Assembly: GCA_958299035.1 (NCBI GenBank)
Contig: CATQJL010000112.1
Span: forward strand, 66,185,117-66,249,116
Source of the DNA: Cylicocyclus nassatus
Lineage: Eukaryota > Nematoda > Chromadorea > Rhabditida > Strongylidae
Length of the DNA: 64,000 nucleotides
Direction: 5' to 3'
A model generated the notes under the pieces. That model searched no databases. It was given only the letters and a program-made list of their open reading frames with translations, and was not told where the DNA came from. The position numbers and the translations under genes were made by a program. This document shows, piece by piece, positions 42,167 through 55,539 of this stretch; the first letter of the stretch is position 1; every line of letters starts with the position of its first letter.

Positions 42167-42232
42167 TTGACACACATGGTGTGTCAAGCAACGACTACCG
42201 TGTGGGACTGTTTGACACACCATGTGTGTCAA
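42167..42232. repeat. Pair of inverted 21-bp near-palindromes (TTGACACAC..GTGTGTCAA)
   Basis: 42167-42187 and 42212-42232 are exact reverse complements of each other. Each is itself a near-palindrome with TTGACACAC and GTGTGTCAA half sites. They are 24 bp apart. This could be a cruciform or a double protein-binding site; no gene is recognised next to it. Confidence 0.8.
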
Positions 42233-43689
42233 GGCTCGAATTTTGTTAAAATGACTACTATCCTGGGATAAACCCGCTCCATGAGCTTTCTTTTGCACTG
42301 AATTTAGGGATGACCTGTTCCTCATTTGTCAGCTTTTCAGATATACTGTAGATGTACTGTATATGGCAGTATGCGCAATTATAGTTGAAAGTTGTGGGCT
42401 GGTCCGTAAATGGCCTTGGTCCCAGAAGGCAGACAAACGAAAATCTGCGTGGTCGTCAATGTGTTAAAAACTCTTATAGAGTTTATCAGTTCAAAAAATG
42501 GCAGCATAGTGGTCCTAATTAGCGACCCATCCGACAAATGTCATTGTGTGATGTTGTACAATTTGAGATATTGTTGAGGTGTATGTCAACTGAACGCTAC
42601 GAACATGTTTGGAGTCAATGGAGTCTTTTACCAATGAGGCGAGCTTAAGGCGCTTATTATAGTTGCTAAGCTCTTTCAATTCCGTATGATGATTGGTCTA
42701 AATACGCGGGATTTTGTGATATAATATAGTATAAAAAGCTATAAATAAGAGGACCTTCCAGGTATGGGTTGAAAATAACATGTATCTGTACTCAGATCAT
42801 CTGAGATTTGAAGACCTATAAGATATCGCAGAATATATAGTCATAATGTATGTGTATCATATGTCATATGAGTATACACGCCTGAATCAGTCACAAGGTC
42901 AGAAGTTGAAAGTTCTTCTTAGAGAATTTTTTTCGAAATGTGTGGCAATAGCGATAAGGTTGATGCTTGAACTAAGAGGTATAGGGCAATTCGCACGACC
43001 GTAATGCTTTCCACACAGGACCGCTGTCGCGCGCGACACAACCTTTGCCTAAGCAAAGCAGGGGAGGAAAGATTGCGGCGTGCGTGACGTAAGGACAAGT
43101 CAAAATCAGGGTGGCGGTGGAGACCGCTCGTGCGAAAAGACCGTCTCTCCTGAAAAAGATTGGCACAAAAGTTCTTCGCCAAGGTTTAGGAGAATTCAGA
43201 ATAATTATTGTTTTCAACGGACCTCCATTTGGATGTTTACCAAAGAGGGAAAATCATGCATTTTCGGAGCACCTCGATCAAAATTAAAATTTTCATGCAG
43301 CCGCTAAAGGAAAAGGCTCAAATTGTGCTTTTTCAAATTTCGCTGGTTAACTGTTAGCAGACGTAAGAATTGCGAATTAGGTTGATCTTGCTTTTTTAGG
43401 CTCATTTTTGGTTGACATTGAGAAGAATTTGTGCTGATTATGCCTCTACGAATAATGAAGGAAATTATTTGGATAAAATTTGTATTTCATCTCAACCAAA
43501 ATGATTTGAGTGTAAATACTACATTTAGAGACATTACTGAAGGTACTTTGATAAATTGGTTGAAGTCTTAAAATTTTTGAGGTGATTTTCCATAGCTCTT
43601 TAGGCTAAACATGTGCCTAAACCAAACAATCTAATCAACAATTTTCTTAAAAAGTGGTAAACATGGCTTTTATATAGGCGTAGATACAG
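42233..43689. other. Intergenic, nothing recognised
   Basis: No exon or clear repeat was identified in this AT-rich stretch. Confidence 0.4.
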
Positions 43690-44621
43690 TAGATTGCAAC
43701 ATAAGTCTTGTTACACTTTAACTTCTTAAGAGGATAAGTCATACACTTCACATTTTCAATAGGTCCAGGGCACCATTCGATAAAGCAAAGCATGCTCTAC
43801 AAGATTGTACGCGAAATTTCACATCATTCCACCATCCACTGTGAGTTTGCATCCAAAATCTGAGTAGTACTGAAGGCTCGAAAAATCGCGAAGAATTTAT
43901 ATTTTCGTTCAAAAAAATCCTACGATTCTCCAACTTGCTCACAAAAATTCATCAGACACTCATACGTACCGTTCCTGTATTTCTTCCTCATTTAGAAATT
44001 GAGAAAACGAAAATTATCATGTTTATACAAAAACGAAGCTATGCTCTTTCGACTCATGTAATTATATACTACAAGCCCTATAACCGTAGATTTTCAGTTT
44101 CTCACAGGCCCTGATCTCCGAGAATTACCGAAATTTGGCTCTCCTCACTCGGGTGTTCCATGCTAAAATCAATATTTCTCGAAAAGTAGGGCTTGTGGGA
44201 AGCTAAAAATTCACGGTTATACTTCTAAGGTTGTAGTATGCAGCTACATGAGTGAAAACAGCATAGCTTTGTTTTTGTATATACATAAAAATGATCGATT
44301 TCTCATTTTTCAGATGAAGAAATACAGGAGTGATACATTGATTGTTTGATGTAGTGTGCAAGTGAGCAAGTTGGAGATTCTTACCTTAATTGAGATCTTT
44401 TTAACGAAAATATAAATTTTTCGCAATTTTTTGAGTCTTCAGTACTACTCAGCCTTTGGATGCAAATTTACGGTGGGTTGAAGTTGGTGCGAACTTTTGC
44501 ACAGGCCCTTGTAAAGCTTGCTTTGCTCTATCGGATGGTGCCGTGAAGTCTATTGAAAATATGAAGACGACTTATCGCCGTAAGAAGTTAGAGTGTAACA
44601 AGACTTATGTTACAACCTAAT
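43690..44621. mobile_element. 932-bp TTAGGTTG-type MITE with internal foldback
   Basis: The left end GCAACATAAGTCTTGTTACA and its inverse TGTAACAAGACTTATGTTAC near the right end form terminal repeats running on into TTAACTTCTTA. A second inverse pair inside (about 43990-44100 and 44185-44320) shares GGGCTTGT and AAAACGAAGCTATG-like sequence. It is related to the element at 34624-35131. No transposase. Confidence 0.75.
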
Positions 44622-47600
44622 ATTCTACAGGCGTAAATATCAGAAGTAAATGGGCCATTGTTTCCTTAAAGCATTTCAGTGGCTAGAGGGAGGGTTGATA
44701 AAATTTGCGTTTAAAAATAATTAGAAACACCGGAAATTGTGTAACATTGCACGAACCAAAGGTTTTTGTGACTCTGTGGTTCTCCGAGCTGTGCATGGCT
44801 TACTCAGTCTCGTTAGACTTTCAGAAGACTCTTTCCAGCTCTGAATCTCACTGGGAGCAGTCTAAAAAAAGAGGTGTGAGTAAGCACCTCACCTGAGCAC
44901 TGCTCAAGCTTTTGGTGCCATCAATAGTTTCTTGACCCCCTAAATTAATGCGAATCCCGACTTTTGCTTCGAAGAATTTGTTAAACGGGTTATCAATGAG
45001 GCTACGTCTCCTTGCCTGTTTGTTTTCTCTTTTGGGTAGATAGCATCTTTCCATTCCCTGACTTGCACACCTCTTTGCGAAGATCCCTACTTCCTGTTAT
45101 AATCTTTGAAGTCCAATTGGATCACAGCGATAAGTGATTTCTTCCTAGTAAGCTCCATTCTCTAACTAGAATTCCGCGTGTATATAACAGGTGATATTAT
45201 ATAGCATGCAATTAAGCCATCTCGTCTATTTCAAAGAACGTTTGATCCGAGAGGCACCTCATGGCTTATTTCATTGATCACGAGTGCAGACTGCACTCAA
45301 AAGTCAAACATCTCTTTCGCTCTTTGCAAACGTCACAATGACATGAACGAGACACTTTCTAGCTTTGGCCACAGCATATGAACTCGACGAATGGTCTCTC
45401 ACATTTCTCGAGCGGAGAGAAAGTTATATACAGATTTTGAATGGGTCATTAGAGTTGTCATCTACTCCGGTTGCCTGATCTCCACAAGTTAAGCTGACTT
45501 AAAATTTGGTAAAAGTATGGTTTTTCAAAATAAATATAATTTTAATTTTTCGATTATAATCAATCGCTGGGCCATAGATGCTTCTGGGAGTGGGATGATT
45601 CAAAGGTCTTGACCTATTACACCAATGAAAATGCATTATGTTGAATGCACATTTTTAGTCATCCTTTTCGAAAAACATTATTAAACGCTAAATATTCATA
45701 TCGCATATATCGTATGTTATGCAGGGGCGATTGAAGTTTCTGTCAGTAATGACCACCAGCGGTAAACGTAGAAGCTCTCTTATGGAGAGTGTCGGTTGCC
45801 ATAAGAATTTGCAGGGATGTAATACTTAAACTTTTGAATGTAGCATGGGTATCAAACCTTTCTTTTATGTTTCTGTTGTGATAATATTGATTACTCAATC
45901 AATATAATTTTGAATTAATCTTGAATCATAACCCATAGTGTAACTAATGTGGGTGATGAAAGTTCCGGTCACTTGTAATGGAAATATACAAGTCCAAAAA
46001 ATTGTTATCTCAACACATATTCATCAGACAAACATGGAGCAGATTTATGAGTACTAAGAGTGGGAATAAGTTTGGGTAGTTTGGGTTACCCTATAACATC
46101 GATGTATGGTCTACACATTTGATAATTGAGCTTGTAGTGATTCTATTTTAAAAGTCACTAAGAAATATGCTATGTACATACTCGAGTCACGCAATTTTCA
46201 TTTTGAGCTTCGTCCTTCTTACGTAGTATATGTAAAAACCCATGTTTTCAAGGGAGTTATCGCCAGAGTATCTTTCAGATTTCAAGGAGGAGATATATTG
46301 CACGTAATTGAACAAATTCTCGAGAAACTGCTGCAAACTTTCTATGTCGCAGCCTTGGTCTATGCATTCGCAACCTTTTGAAGAATTTTTGTCTTCTCAT
46401 TATAATTCTCAAAAATTCTACATAGTGGTTGTTGTTGTTCGGTTGCTATCATATTGAGTGCAACATATTTTTCACTTTCCAAAGGACAATCTCCAGCCCC
46501 TAGGTTTCCACTAGCATTTATTAAAATCGAAAAACTTGGTTTCGATGTTTCGCGCATCAAACGGACCGGCTCTTCAAAGTTCTATGATTTTTTCCTATTT
46601 TTGGACCTATGTTATCAACCCAGCTCGTAGACCTTTGGCGTTGTTCATTTGCCAAAGGTCCCAGTGCTCTCCCTATCTTGTTCAAACTTCGATTATTTTC
46701 AACACTGCCAAAAACGGTTCATTGTACATACAAGTACAAATAGAGACTGAACAAAACAAAGAGGTACTGCTTCTTTTGTTCCTTACCTAACGGCCACTAT
46801 CGGGGATATTGTTTCACCGAAGTTTCCAACTTCATGGCGACGCTCAAAAATCAATTGGTTTTATAATTCTCCACGTTCGACTTTCAGTAAATCTTGGCAT
46901 TATGAAATGCTGAGGCTTAACATCTCGAAACAAGCAATTGATTTTGCTTTGGGATTTCGCTGTCAATCACTGTTGTGGGAATACACTTCGAGGTAGTACA
47001 AATAAGGGAAGTGAAAGCTATATTAACAACGGCCGTTCATCAGTAAGACCTGATGGTAGATGACTGCGCGTAAAACCTCTTGTCCTTCAAATATCAATCA
47101 CATTTAATTTCGAGCAGGTTGAGAGTATAACGCCGAACCATTGATAATATGGTGTGAACAGCCATGGATACCGTATCAGGTATTCATATGTGTACTACAA
47201 AATTTATGAGCGCTTTCTTGCTTCGTGACAAATGCGAAACTATGCTTCAATGTATCGAGTCAGCTTGGAAATGCATAACTATGTATGATCCATAGTCTCA
47301 TTTGTGTCCGTAGTGTTATGGATAAAAAAACAGCGTGTAACACGACTGTTGTCAGCACAGAAAAAGTTTGTTGTTGGAACCGATTTGGCCGACTTTGCAC
47401 TAAAAGTGCGAAGACGAGCGCTTTATTCACTCCTTTGAATGTCAGCTGTGATATCCAGGTAACAGTTGATCTGCCTACGAAACGGTCTGTTTTTTCCTGC
47501 TTCCGTGTGAGAAAAAGCCAAATTCAGGAACTTGAGGCGCAACGTGGTATATTCCTGTAGATTTGGTCAAGTTTACAGACATGAAATTAGGAAATTGACC

Positions 47601-48110
47601 GCTATGTTTTGCGGTCTAACATCTGAAAACCATCCCGTAACATTACACTATCTTCGCTGAGATTTCTGGGACATCAAAAAACTGGAGTGGAGCTTCTATT
47701 CGCGCTACTATACTTCGAGCGCTTGTAGTTGGTTGCTTCTGATCATATCATTTGTACACTTCGCACGTATCGGCCCTATGTACTTTCGCGAGCATATGAA
47801 ATCATTATTTGTACAATGTATAAATTTGTCACAACCACCAAAGTTGAATTCCCCCTGTGAATGCACAGCGCACACACTTGTATACATAGGTAAACCGTTG
47901 CATCATAGAAAGTGCGGTATTTTCTGCTGAAGTGTCGGCAGAATTTAAAAATAGATTTGGCCACTCTATAGGTGACTTATTTCCCACTCTTTTGTAACTG
48001 AAATTGTTGCCACCGGATTGAACTTTGCTGTGATATGCACGTTGCACATCATCCCACCATATGTTATGTGAGAGCGGGTTTGACAGAAAGCAGATTTTTC
48101 AAATTTCAAT
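44622..48110. other. AT-rich stretch, nothing recognised
   Basis: Only short, isolated open frames without convincing splice context. No RNA gene or clear repeat was found. Confidence 0.4.
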
Positions 48111-48782
48111 CACAGGGTGCCTCAAAAGTATGTACCCGCTGATCGTTACTATCTCTCTCAAGAAGAATTTTAAATATTTCTCTCCCAAGAATAAGTTCAT
48201 GTACCATCAAGAACCTTTCTGTAGAGCTGACTTCTGCTTAGATTTGCAGTAGGGAGCGAAACATCGATAGCTCTTCACTACTGTAGGATTACGGTGAAAA
48301 ATCTAAAGAGGATTTTGAACATGGAGGGTCCTATTTTGCTCGGAAAGAAAACAAAACGACCTGGAATTTCTTACGTTAGAGTTGCTGATTCTAACTCAAC
48401 TTTGAAGTTTGCGCCTTATCATAATGCTTCGTTAAAATGCTATGTCAGGTTGGCAGTAGAAGCCGGTTTTTGATATTCCAAAAAATGTGGTTACATCGTT
48501 TGCAAAGTTTTACAATCCTTTGCAAAGTTGACCGTTGTTGGCGTCCATGGAAATCCTATTTTCAAGTTTTCAGATTTTGTTCGGATTATTAAAAACACCA
48601 CTTCTTCACAGTGAAATGTCATATGCCGAAAGTTAATTAGGGGCGATCGATGATTTGCTCTCTAATGTAAATCTGAGCCGAGCCAACTCTACAGGATGGT
48701 ACCTCATGGGTAGCAAACGAAATCTTAAGAGGAGAGATACTGACGATCAAATAGTGGGTACATACTTTGGGACACGCTGTAT
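48111..48782. mobile_element. Mariner-type MITE, CAGGGTGTCCC family, copy 3
   Basis: CACAGGGTGCCTCAAAAGTA and, inverse, TACTTTGGGACACGCTGT are the termini, flanked by AT-rich sequence. The subterminal TGATCGTTA is shared with copies 1 and 4. The interior is diverged. Confidence 0.75.
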
Positions 48783-49558
48783 TAAGGTATTTGCAATTTG
48801 CTCCTATCTCGAAGTGAGAACAACAGTGGTTGTTTTCATTCCCTATTAAGTGGTTTTGAGCTATGGAGAAAAGATTATGTTACAGCATAATTTCTGTGGA
48901 TATATCCCTTTGCTAGAATATTGTAACACCCGACCACCTTAGCGCGTGTACCTAAATATGTAAGACGACGAGTCTAAACGCTTGAATTTGAGCTCTTCTA
49001 ACAATGACATCCCACTTACATGCTTGATAGAAACCGTTACATCCTCACTTTTCATGAATTTTGCAATTTTGGTCAAAAAGTGACTATCTTGAGAGTCAGT
49101 ACTTTTGACATGTGAACCGAAGAAACATGTGCTTGACCTAGAGGTCCAGTCGACGTTGTATTGTTTCCTGTGAGGATGTTTTGTTATGTATTGTTGTTTT
49201 ATTGTTTTCCATTTCTCAGATATGCTACTTTGATCAGTACCGTCCACATTTCATCCTCAACTACAGGACTTGGTACGAAATTATGAGCTTCGCTTTTTCG
49301 ATAGATCCCTCAACTTTGAAAATTTTTTCCACTTGCGTGCACTATTACTACACACGACAACGGCAGGTCACAGCGCGATTTTTTTTCTTGATCGCTCTCT
49401 CATTCTCTCATTCTCAATCCACTCTAAACTAGCAGACTAGACACAAGAGACGTAGGTTAAGACACATTGCGGGCAAGCGTCAAAGTACGGAAATTCTCGT
49501 GCCGGTACGAACTATGCCTTAGTTTACACATACGCACTGCTCACAAACATAGTGTCTT

Positions 49559-49934
49559 TCACTTGAATTTACGTTTCTGACAATACTGTTCCTCATAATG
49601 CTGAGGTTTGCGAGTTGCTGAGTTTGAAAGGCGGAGGAGAAGGTGACACTCCTCACCGGAGTTAACACCTGGGGCCACGAATGGACATGTATGCAAACGC
49701 TTTATGTATAGCTGTGCTTCAGACTTCAAGCATAAAAAGCTGATCTCGTTGTTATTTCTGAGATGCCCTTCCAAACAAAATTCTTGCCAATGTTTCCTCT
49801 TTTCCAAACTTTTTCGCGCAGTTGCTTTATTTGCTAGTGAAAGTTTTTGAATCTGGGAATTCACCATCCAGAGATGTGATTTACGTTGAACAGTTCTCCC
49901 GAGTTTCTGGGCAGGATATACAATATGCATAATC
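49559..49934 (-). CDS. Unrecognised minus-strand exon pair, possible gene end
   Basis: An open frame runs 134 codons (49559-49963). A more likely structure is exon 49669-49934, after a CACTTGCAG acceptor, joined to exon 49559-49617 across a 51-nt GTGTTA..AACTCAG intron that is itself open in frame. The product is basic (QRKSHLWMVNS..ARKSLEKRKHW) and ends YCQKRKFK. No domain was recognised. It may be the end of a gene whose start is not visible, or chance. Confidence 0.35.
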
Positions 49935-49963
49935 CTGCAAGTGATGCAAGCGGGTTCCTTCAC

Positions 49964-52900
49964 TAAAATTTGAAATTGGTGTCAGGCTTTTTGGCGGAAT
50001 TGGCTAGAATCATTTTCTGAATTTGATAATAGCAAGGACAACTGGAACAAATGGTGTCAAGGCAGCTCAAAAAATATTGCTCAAAATTTGCGTTAATATT
50101 GCTTAACAAATACATTCTGCTATGGTCCTCAATTTGTTAATTGGTCAAACCTTTTATATTTACATATTTACCTAAATATGTGGGCATAGCTTGAGTCAAA
50201 TGGCCATGTTTAGGCAGCATCTAGCTCTAGAGAAAACTAATCCGAGCCCTCGCATTTATTATATAATTTATGCCGAGAAAAACTCGACCATCCGGGGTAC
50301 GTGAACTCATGCCCGTAACTTCGCCATCTTGAGCCGCTTAGTAGATATTAAGAAAAGATTAGAAACGGCATGGAGTCGCTCATAATAATCTATTGTATTA
50401 CATCATTTCTACGTGTTTCCTGAAGTTCAACCTTGAGCCACATTAACATTAGAACTAATTTCAGCTAACTCTCGGCTGTTGACTGATTTGTTATCACCAT
50501 AGCTTCAGCAAAAGCCATTTTTGGCTGAAATCTCGGACATCTCGCTACCCCTCTTGAGAAAAAACAATTTGAAATGTAGTAGGATATGAAAGTTGCTCAC
50601 TGTGGGGCGATAGTTGCTCGAACATAGGCGTCAGTTTCTTTTCGAGAAGGCACTGCAAAAATTGAAACCCCAAAAAATTGGCTTGGGTTCACCTAAAAGG
50701 TGACTTTTCTTTGCATGTTCTTATTCTTTTGCTAATGAAAGAAGCCTTTTTTACTTGGGAGGCCTAAGCTCACTGCCGATTTGCAGAGCGAAAGTCCCGT
50801 AATCGCATTGCCCCCGAGATTTCCATGAGACATACATGCTAGGACTGTTCGTGCTGCGGATTTTCATCTCAGAAATTTTGAAAATCCTATTTCGATGGGT
50901 AGCATTCTTCAGAAAATGCGCAAACTTCCAAAGAATTTCGCAAATCTTCACGCATTATTTGAGGCGCTTCTCTGAACGAACACTACTACTCCAAGCGAGG
51001 CGTATATAAGAGAAAAGAAGAGCTTTTAGGTAGGACTTGAAGCTGAAGGCTCATTTTGCTAGAATTCATTATTTCTAAGGAAAGTATATAACGAGATCAG
51101 GTCGAGCAATTGTTGATGGAGAAGGGTTATCCCTCGAACAACTCGGCGTTATGTTCTGCAAATTCTGCCGCCCAGTCTCAAGTAGATTTTTTAGTAAGCG
51201 AGTTCACCGTACAATTTAGAGGTTCAAAACAACTTTGTTCTATTGAGCCTCCCCTCAAAAAAAACGGCTTACTGAATAATCAACCACTACTTATTCCTAC
51301 TTGGTGAAGTGATCAGTGTTTTTCGTATTGAAACGATTTTTTGTTGACTAAGATGTATGGTTGCATGCTGTCTGCGTCCTTTTCTCAATATTAAATTCAC
51401 ATCAGAGCACGGAAATTGCCCAGAAATTACGGTGTCAAAATCAGTGGCGGTCTCAGAAGACTTTCAGAAAAGGAAGAGCAACAATAATTTTTTCAACTGA
51501 AAGCGCTTGGCGTCAGTCACGTCTTTCAGAATGAATTTTGCTTTCCGAAATGTTTGTGGGCCTATGATCCCCAGCATTATGAAAAAAAATCGAAACCTTT
51601 TGGTGATGGGACAGATTTCATCACTCCTGCTATATACCATTCATCGTTAGTGTTAGCTATATATAGAGATACATTATAGGCTCATTTCGTTAATGATGTA
51701 TTAGACGTTTTCGTTGAATATGTATCTTGTTGCGAAATCTGTGTATAGCTAACTACGATACTGTGATATCATAACGCTTCAGTTCGAATATCAAAGAGTA
51801 GCGAACTGTAGTTTGTTAAACATGCTTATATTCATTACTTTGTGCAAAATGCGTTTCCGCTCTTTTTTCAAGTAGTTTTATCTTTTGATCATTTTTCGTG
51901 ACCCTCTTCGTTGTCAACCCAACGAGCACATCGAATTCGTTTATGTTTATGATAAAATATAAAAAGGATATCTCGATATGTTGTCAGATTATAACAGTAT
52001 ACAGCTTACAACAGCCGATTTCTAAACTTCTATAGTGGTTTCATCCTTCGCTGCTTAAGCTCCCCCTTTATTTACGATTTTTCACAAACGAGGATGTAAC
52101 ATTACGAACGCAAGGACACATACGTTGTGTACGTAGCAATGATGTGTACTTTCGAGTGGCATAACCTTACTAGAGAACATTTTTTCTCCTACGCTTGATG
52201 ACAGAGTTAGGCTGACCTTGAACGTGGGGGCGATTTTAGAATGACGCGCGCAAATTTAAAATTAATGATAAACTAGTCCAAATGCATGATAAAGTGTTTC
52301 TAGTGCCAGCGAGATTTGCGAATAAGTTCCATTCATGACAAATTGCCTAGAAAGGCTTGTAAATGAAAAGCGCTTTTATTCCTTGACATCGAGATTATTT
52401 GGCTCATATTTCACTCACTCTCTCACTTAGATTGGGAAGTTATCCCAATCTCCTAAGGTTACTAATGTGCTGAAAACAGAAGAATTTCGTTAGAACTGCT
52501 AAATGTTACTAGGTGAACTTGGTTTGGCTGATTCAAATGACGTTGAAAGTTGATGCTATTCGGTCTGGTCATTTTCGTTATCAAACGCCAGATTCTTACA
52601 AATTTCTAGTCTATATCGGCTTTTGATACATCTATAGCTCAAACTACTTCTAGAAGTCCGCTAATAAAGTGGTAGCTCTAGTACCTGAATGTTGGTAACA
52701 GACTTTGTATAGAGAGATTTCGCTGAAAAGTGTATACACACTTCACACCCTGTTCAATGACATATGCATTCTTGCCATGCGACGGGTATTTATACATGAA
52801 GCTCCTCTGCCCCACCGTGCTTCACTTTACTCTTTCTGAAAAGAATTTACAGAGAATCTGTTAGGGCAACTTTTGTCTTCCAATTTTATCGTGGCGTAAT

Positions 52901-53232
52901 CGATAAAATACAACCAGCTATCTCATAAACCAATCCTTCTCACCGACCGGGTAGCAAGCACCTTCCAAAAGAGCTTGAAGTCTGATTGCATTCCTTCTTA
53001 CAATCACTTTGACGGTTAAAAAGCATAAATTTTGCTCTCTGACATCTGTGGCCATCGCATTCTACATTAGTGCGATTATAAGCACTCGAATGCTGTGCAG
53101 ACGGTGCAAGCGAAAGTTTGACCTATCATCAGTCCTTTCGTATAGAAGAAGACGTCATAGGTGTTTCAAATCCTATCAACAACTACAAGCTCTGAGGAGT
53201 TGAGCACTATGAGCGGAGTAGTACAGGAATTA
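49964..53232. other. AT-rich stretch, nothing recognised
   Basis: Short open frames only, without recognisable domains. A diverged GTGGCGGTC repeat relative lies near 51.43 kb. Confidence 0.4.
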
Positions 53233-53916
53233 TACAGGGTGTCCCCAAAAAAATGTGAACACTGTTTGATCGTTAATAATTCCCTTGCTTTCATGTTTTT
53301 CGCCGAGCTTGAGGCAATGTTTTATAGAGCGAGGTTCAATTTAGATATACAGTATGGAGCGAATCATCGATCTCTCTTCATTACTGTAGGATTACGGTAG
53401 CAATTTTGGCAAGGATTTCAGGCCATTGGAGGCCATAATCTGCTTCGAAACAAAACCGAACAGGCCAAAAACTCTTATACTATGATAATGGAAGCCGCTG
53501 ATTGCGAATATGAAACTTCCACTTTACTATGATGCTTTTTTCCAAGGATATCCCAGGTAAATCGCAATAACTGAATTCCCAGCATTCGTCAGGAATGTGA
53601 TTACACCTTCAAAAAAGCTAAGAACACTCGTAATGAGTTGTGCACAGCAATCAGCGTGCGCAAAAACCCCAGTACACGATTTTTCAGATTTTTGGAAAAA
53701 AATTTTATCAAATAGAATATTTCACAATGGATCCACATGCTAGAAGTTCTTACCGTAATCCTACAGTAACGAAGAGTGGTCGGTGATTTGCTCCATACTA
53801 TATATCTAACTTAAACCTCGCTCTAAAGAATGCTACCTCAAGCTCGGCGAAAGGCATGAAAGCAAGGGAGTTATTTACGATCAAACAGTGTTCACATTTT
53901 TTGGGACACCCTGTAT
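53233..53916. mobile_element. Mariner-type MITE, CAGGGTGTCCC family, copy 4 (best preserved)
   Basis: TACAGGGTGTCCCCAAAAAA and, inverse, TTTTTTGGGACACCCTGTA give clean 5' and 3' ends with TA at both flanks. The subterminal GTGAACACTGTTTGATCGT is present in inverse at the other end. Extensive identity to copy 1 shows they descend from one active family. Confidence 0.88.
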
Positions 53917-55539
53917 ATAGCCACTATCTACTGAATGCATTCTCTAGTTATACGTGCCTTTTCAGCACGTTGGAGAAGCATAACGCCGCTCTTGCTATCC
54001 CAAACCCCAACGCCAAAAAATGTATGCGATATATTATTCATTAAAGCAAAATCTCAACAAGATAAACATTCCTTATCGTGATCCACTTATGTTCGCCAGA
54101 CTCAACAAACATAAAGTTATTCCAAAAGTTGGATCTCCACTTGAGAAGAAAATTTCCTAAACCTTCCAGATTTTTATATGATAAACACATAACTTACATG
54201 AATAATTTGAAGGTAGTGGCTCGTTAAACGGGACCCCTGTCAGGTTGGTGATATCAGGTAGTAGACCCCCAAGTACACGTAGCCCAAATCCCACCCCCCA
54301 ACGTGCGCTGAGTCTTGAAAACGCGTTCAAAGCAGAGTTGAGAAAGAGGTCAGGCACAAGTCTTTCGAGAACAACCCCCCCCCCATGAAAGCCCTCAAAC
54401 GACCCCTTCTTCCTCCTCTTAACCTTTGGACCTCAAAGTGTGACATTCTGGAGGACACCAGCTTTTTCTAGAGAGTTTTCAGATTTCTGAGAGCTGTACG
54501 CCAGCTTTTCTGTGACTGCACTTTACAATCACGCGTAATTTGACGGCTGATTTTGATCTGAATGGGCATATTGAAAGGGCCATAATTTTCTTATGGGTGG
54601 GACGTTCGGCTCCAAATTTCCAGTGTAGCAAGAAGAAGCTATGTGCTCAATACTCATACCAGCAATGGAGCGCTTTCTGGATTTTGAAGGCAAGTTAAGG
54701 GGGGGGGGGCGGCACACCCCATTAACTATATCAAAAAAACATTTTTAGCGGACAGTATTTATATGAATCGATAGCCTAAACCCTGTAGATTCGATAGGAC
54801 TGTTTGGAGCCTGATTCGTCTTCTTAGCTTTGAGTAATATTTGGTGAAAGCACAGCGATCAAATTCGAAAAATGAAAAACGAGATTTTGGTTGGCTTCTA
54901 ACTCCACAGTTTGCAGGTCCGGGATTCCTGAGGTGGACAAAGAAGGAGTAGTGTGTCTTCAGCGCAAAAATGGATAGCTAATTCACCTTTGAAACAAAGT
55001 TAACCATGTTGGAAAATGGCCATTTCATTTAGGTAACCTAGTATCTTGAATCTTCAGAATTCGCTCACACTTTGTCTACAGGGGTTAACTGACATGCTAA
55101 TTATGGTTATGATACAAATATCATGTTATCATTATTATCAGATTACCCAACTACGACCTCCTCCCCTTTTGACTCCTCGATACGACCCCCCAGGTGTGGC
55201 GTGCCGCACCCCACGCTTGACCATGGTTCAAAGCCTGCCACTGACGCTCACTCAGTAGAAGTAGCGAGCTGTTGCAATTTAAAGCACAGTCTCAGAATTT
55301 ATCTTCCCGACTAGAATTACAAACGATCGTTTGGTGGAACTCCCCATTGAAAATTGACATTTTTGATTTACACACTACCCGCGCCCCCGAAAGTCTTCAC
55401 CAAATAATTTGACTACTAAAATAGTATATGATAACAGCTCAGCAGTAAGTATTGCAGTTTTATTACATGCGTTAACTATTGAACGAGACGCTCTTGAATA
55501 TAAGAAATACGCATACATAGCCCAAATCGACCTGTCAGT
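53917..55539. other. Intergenic stretch with two mono-G/C tracts
   Basis: C10 at 54375-54384 and G11 at 54699-54709. The sequence between them is somewhat C-rich. No gene recognised. Confidence 0.45.
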
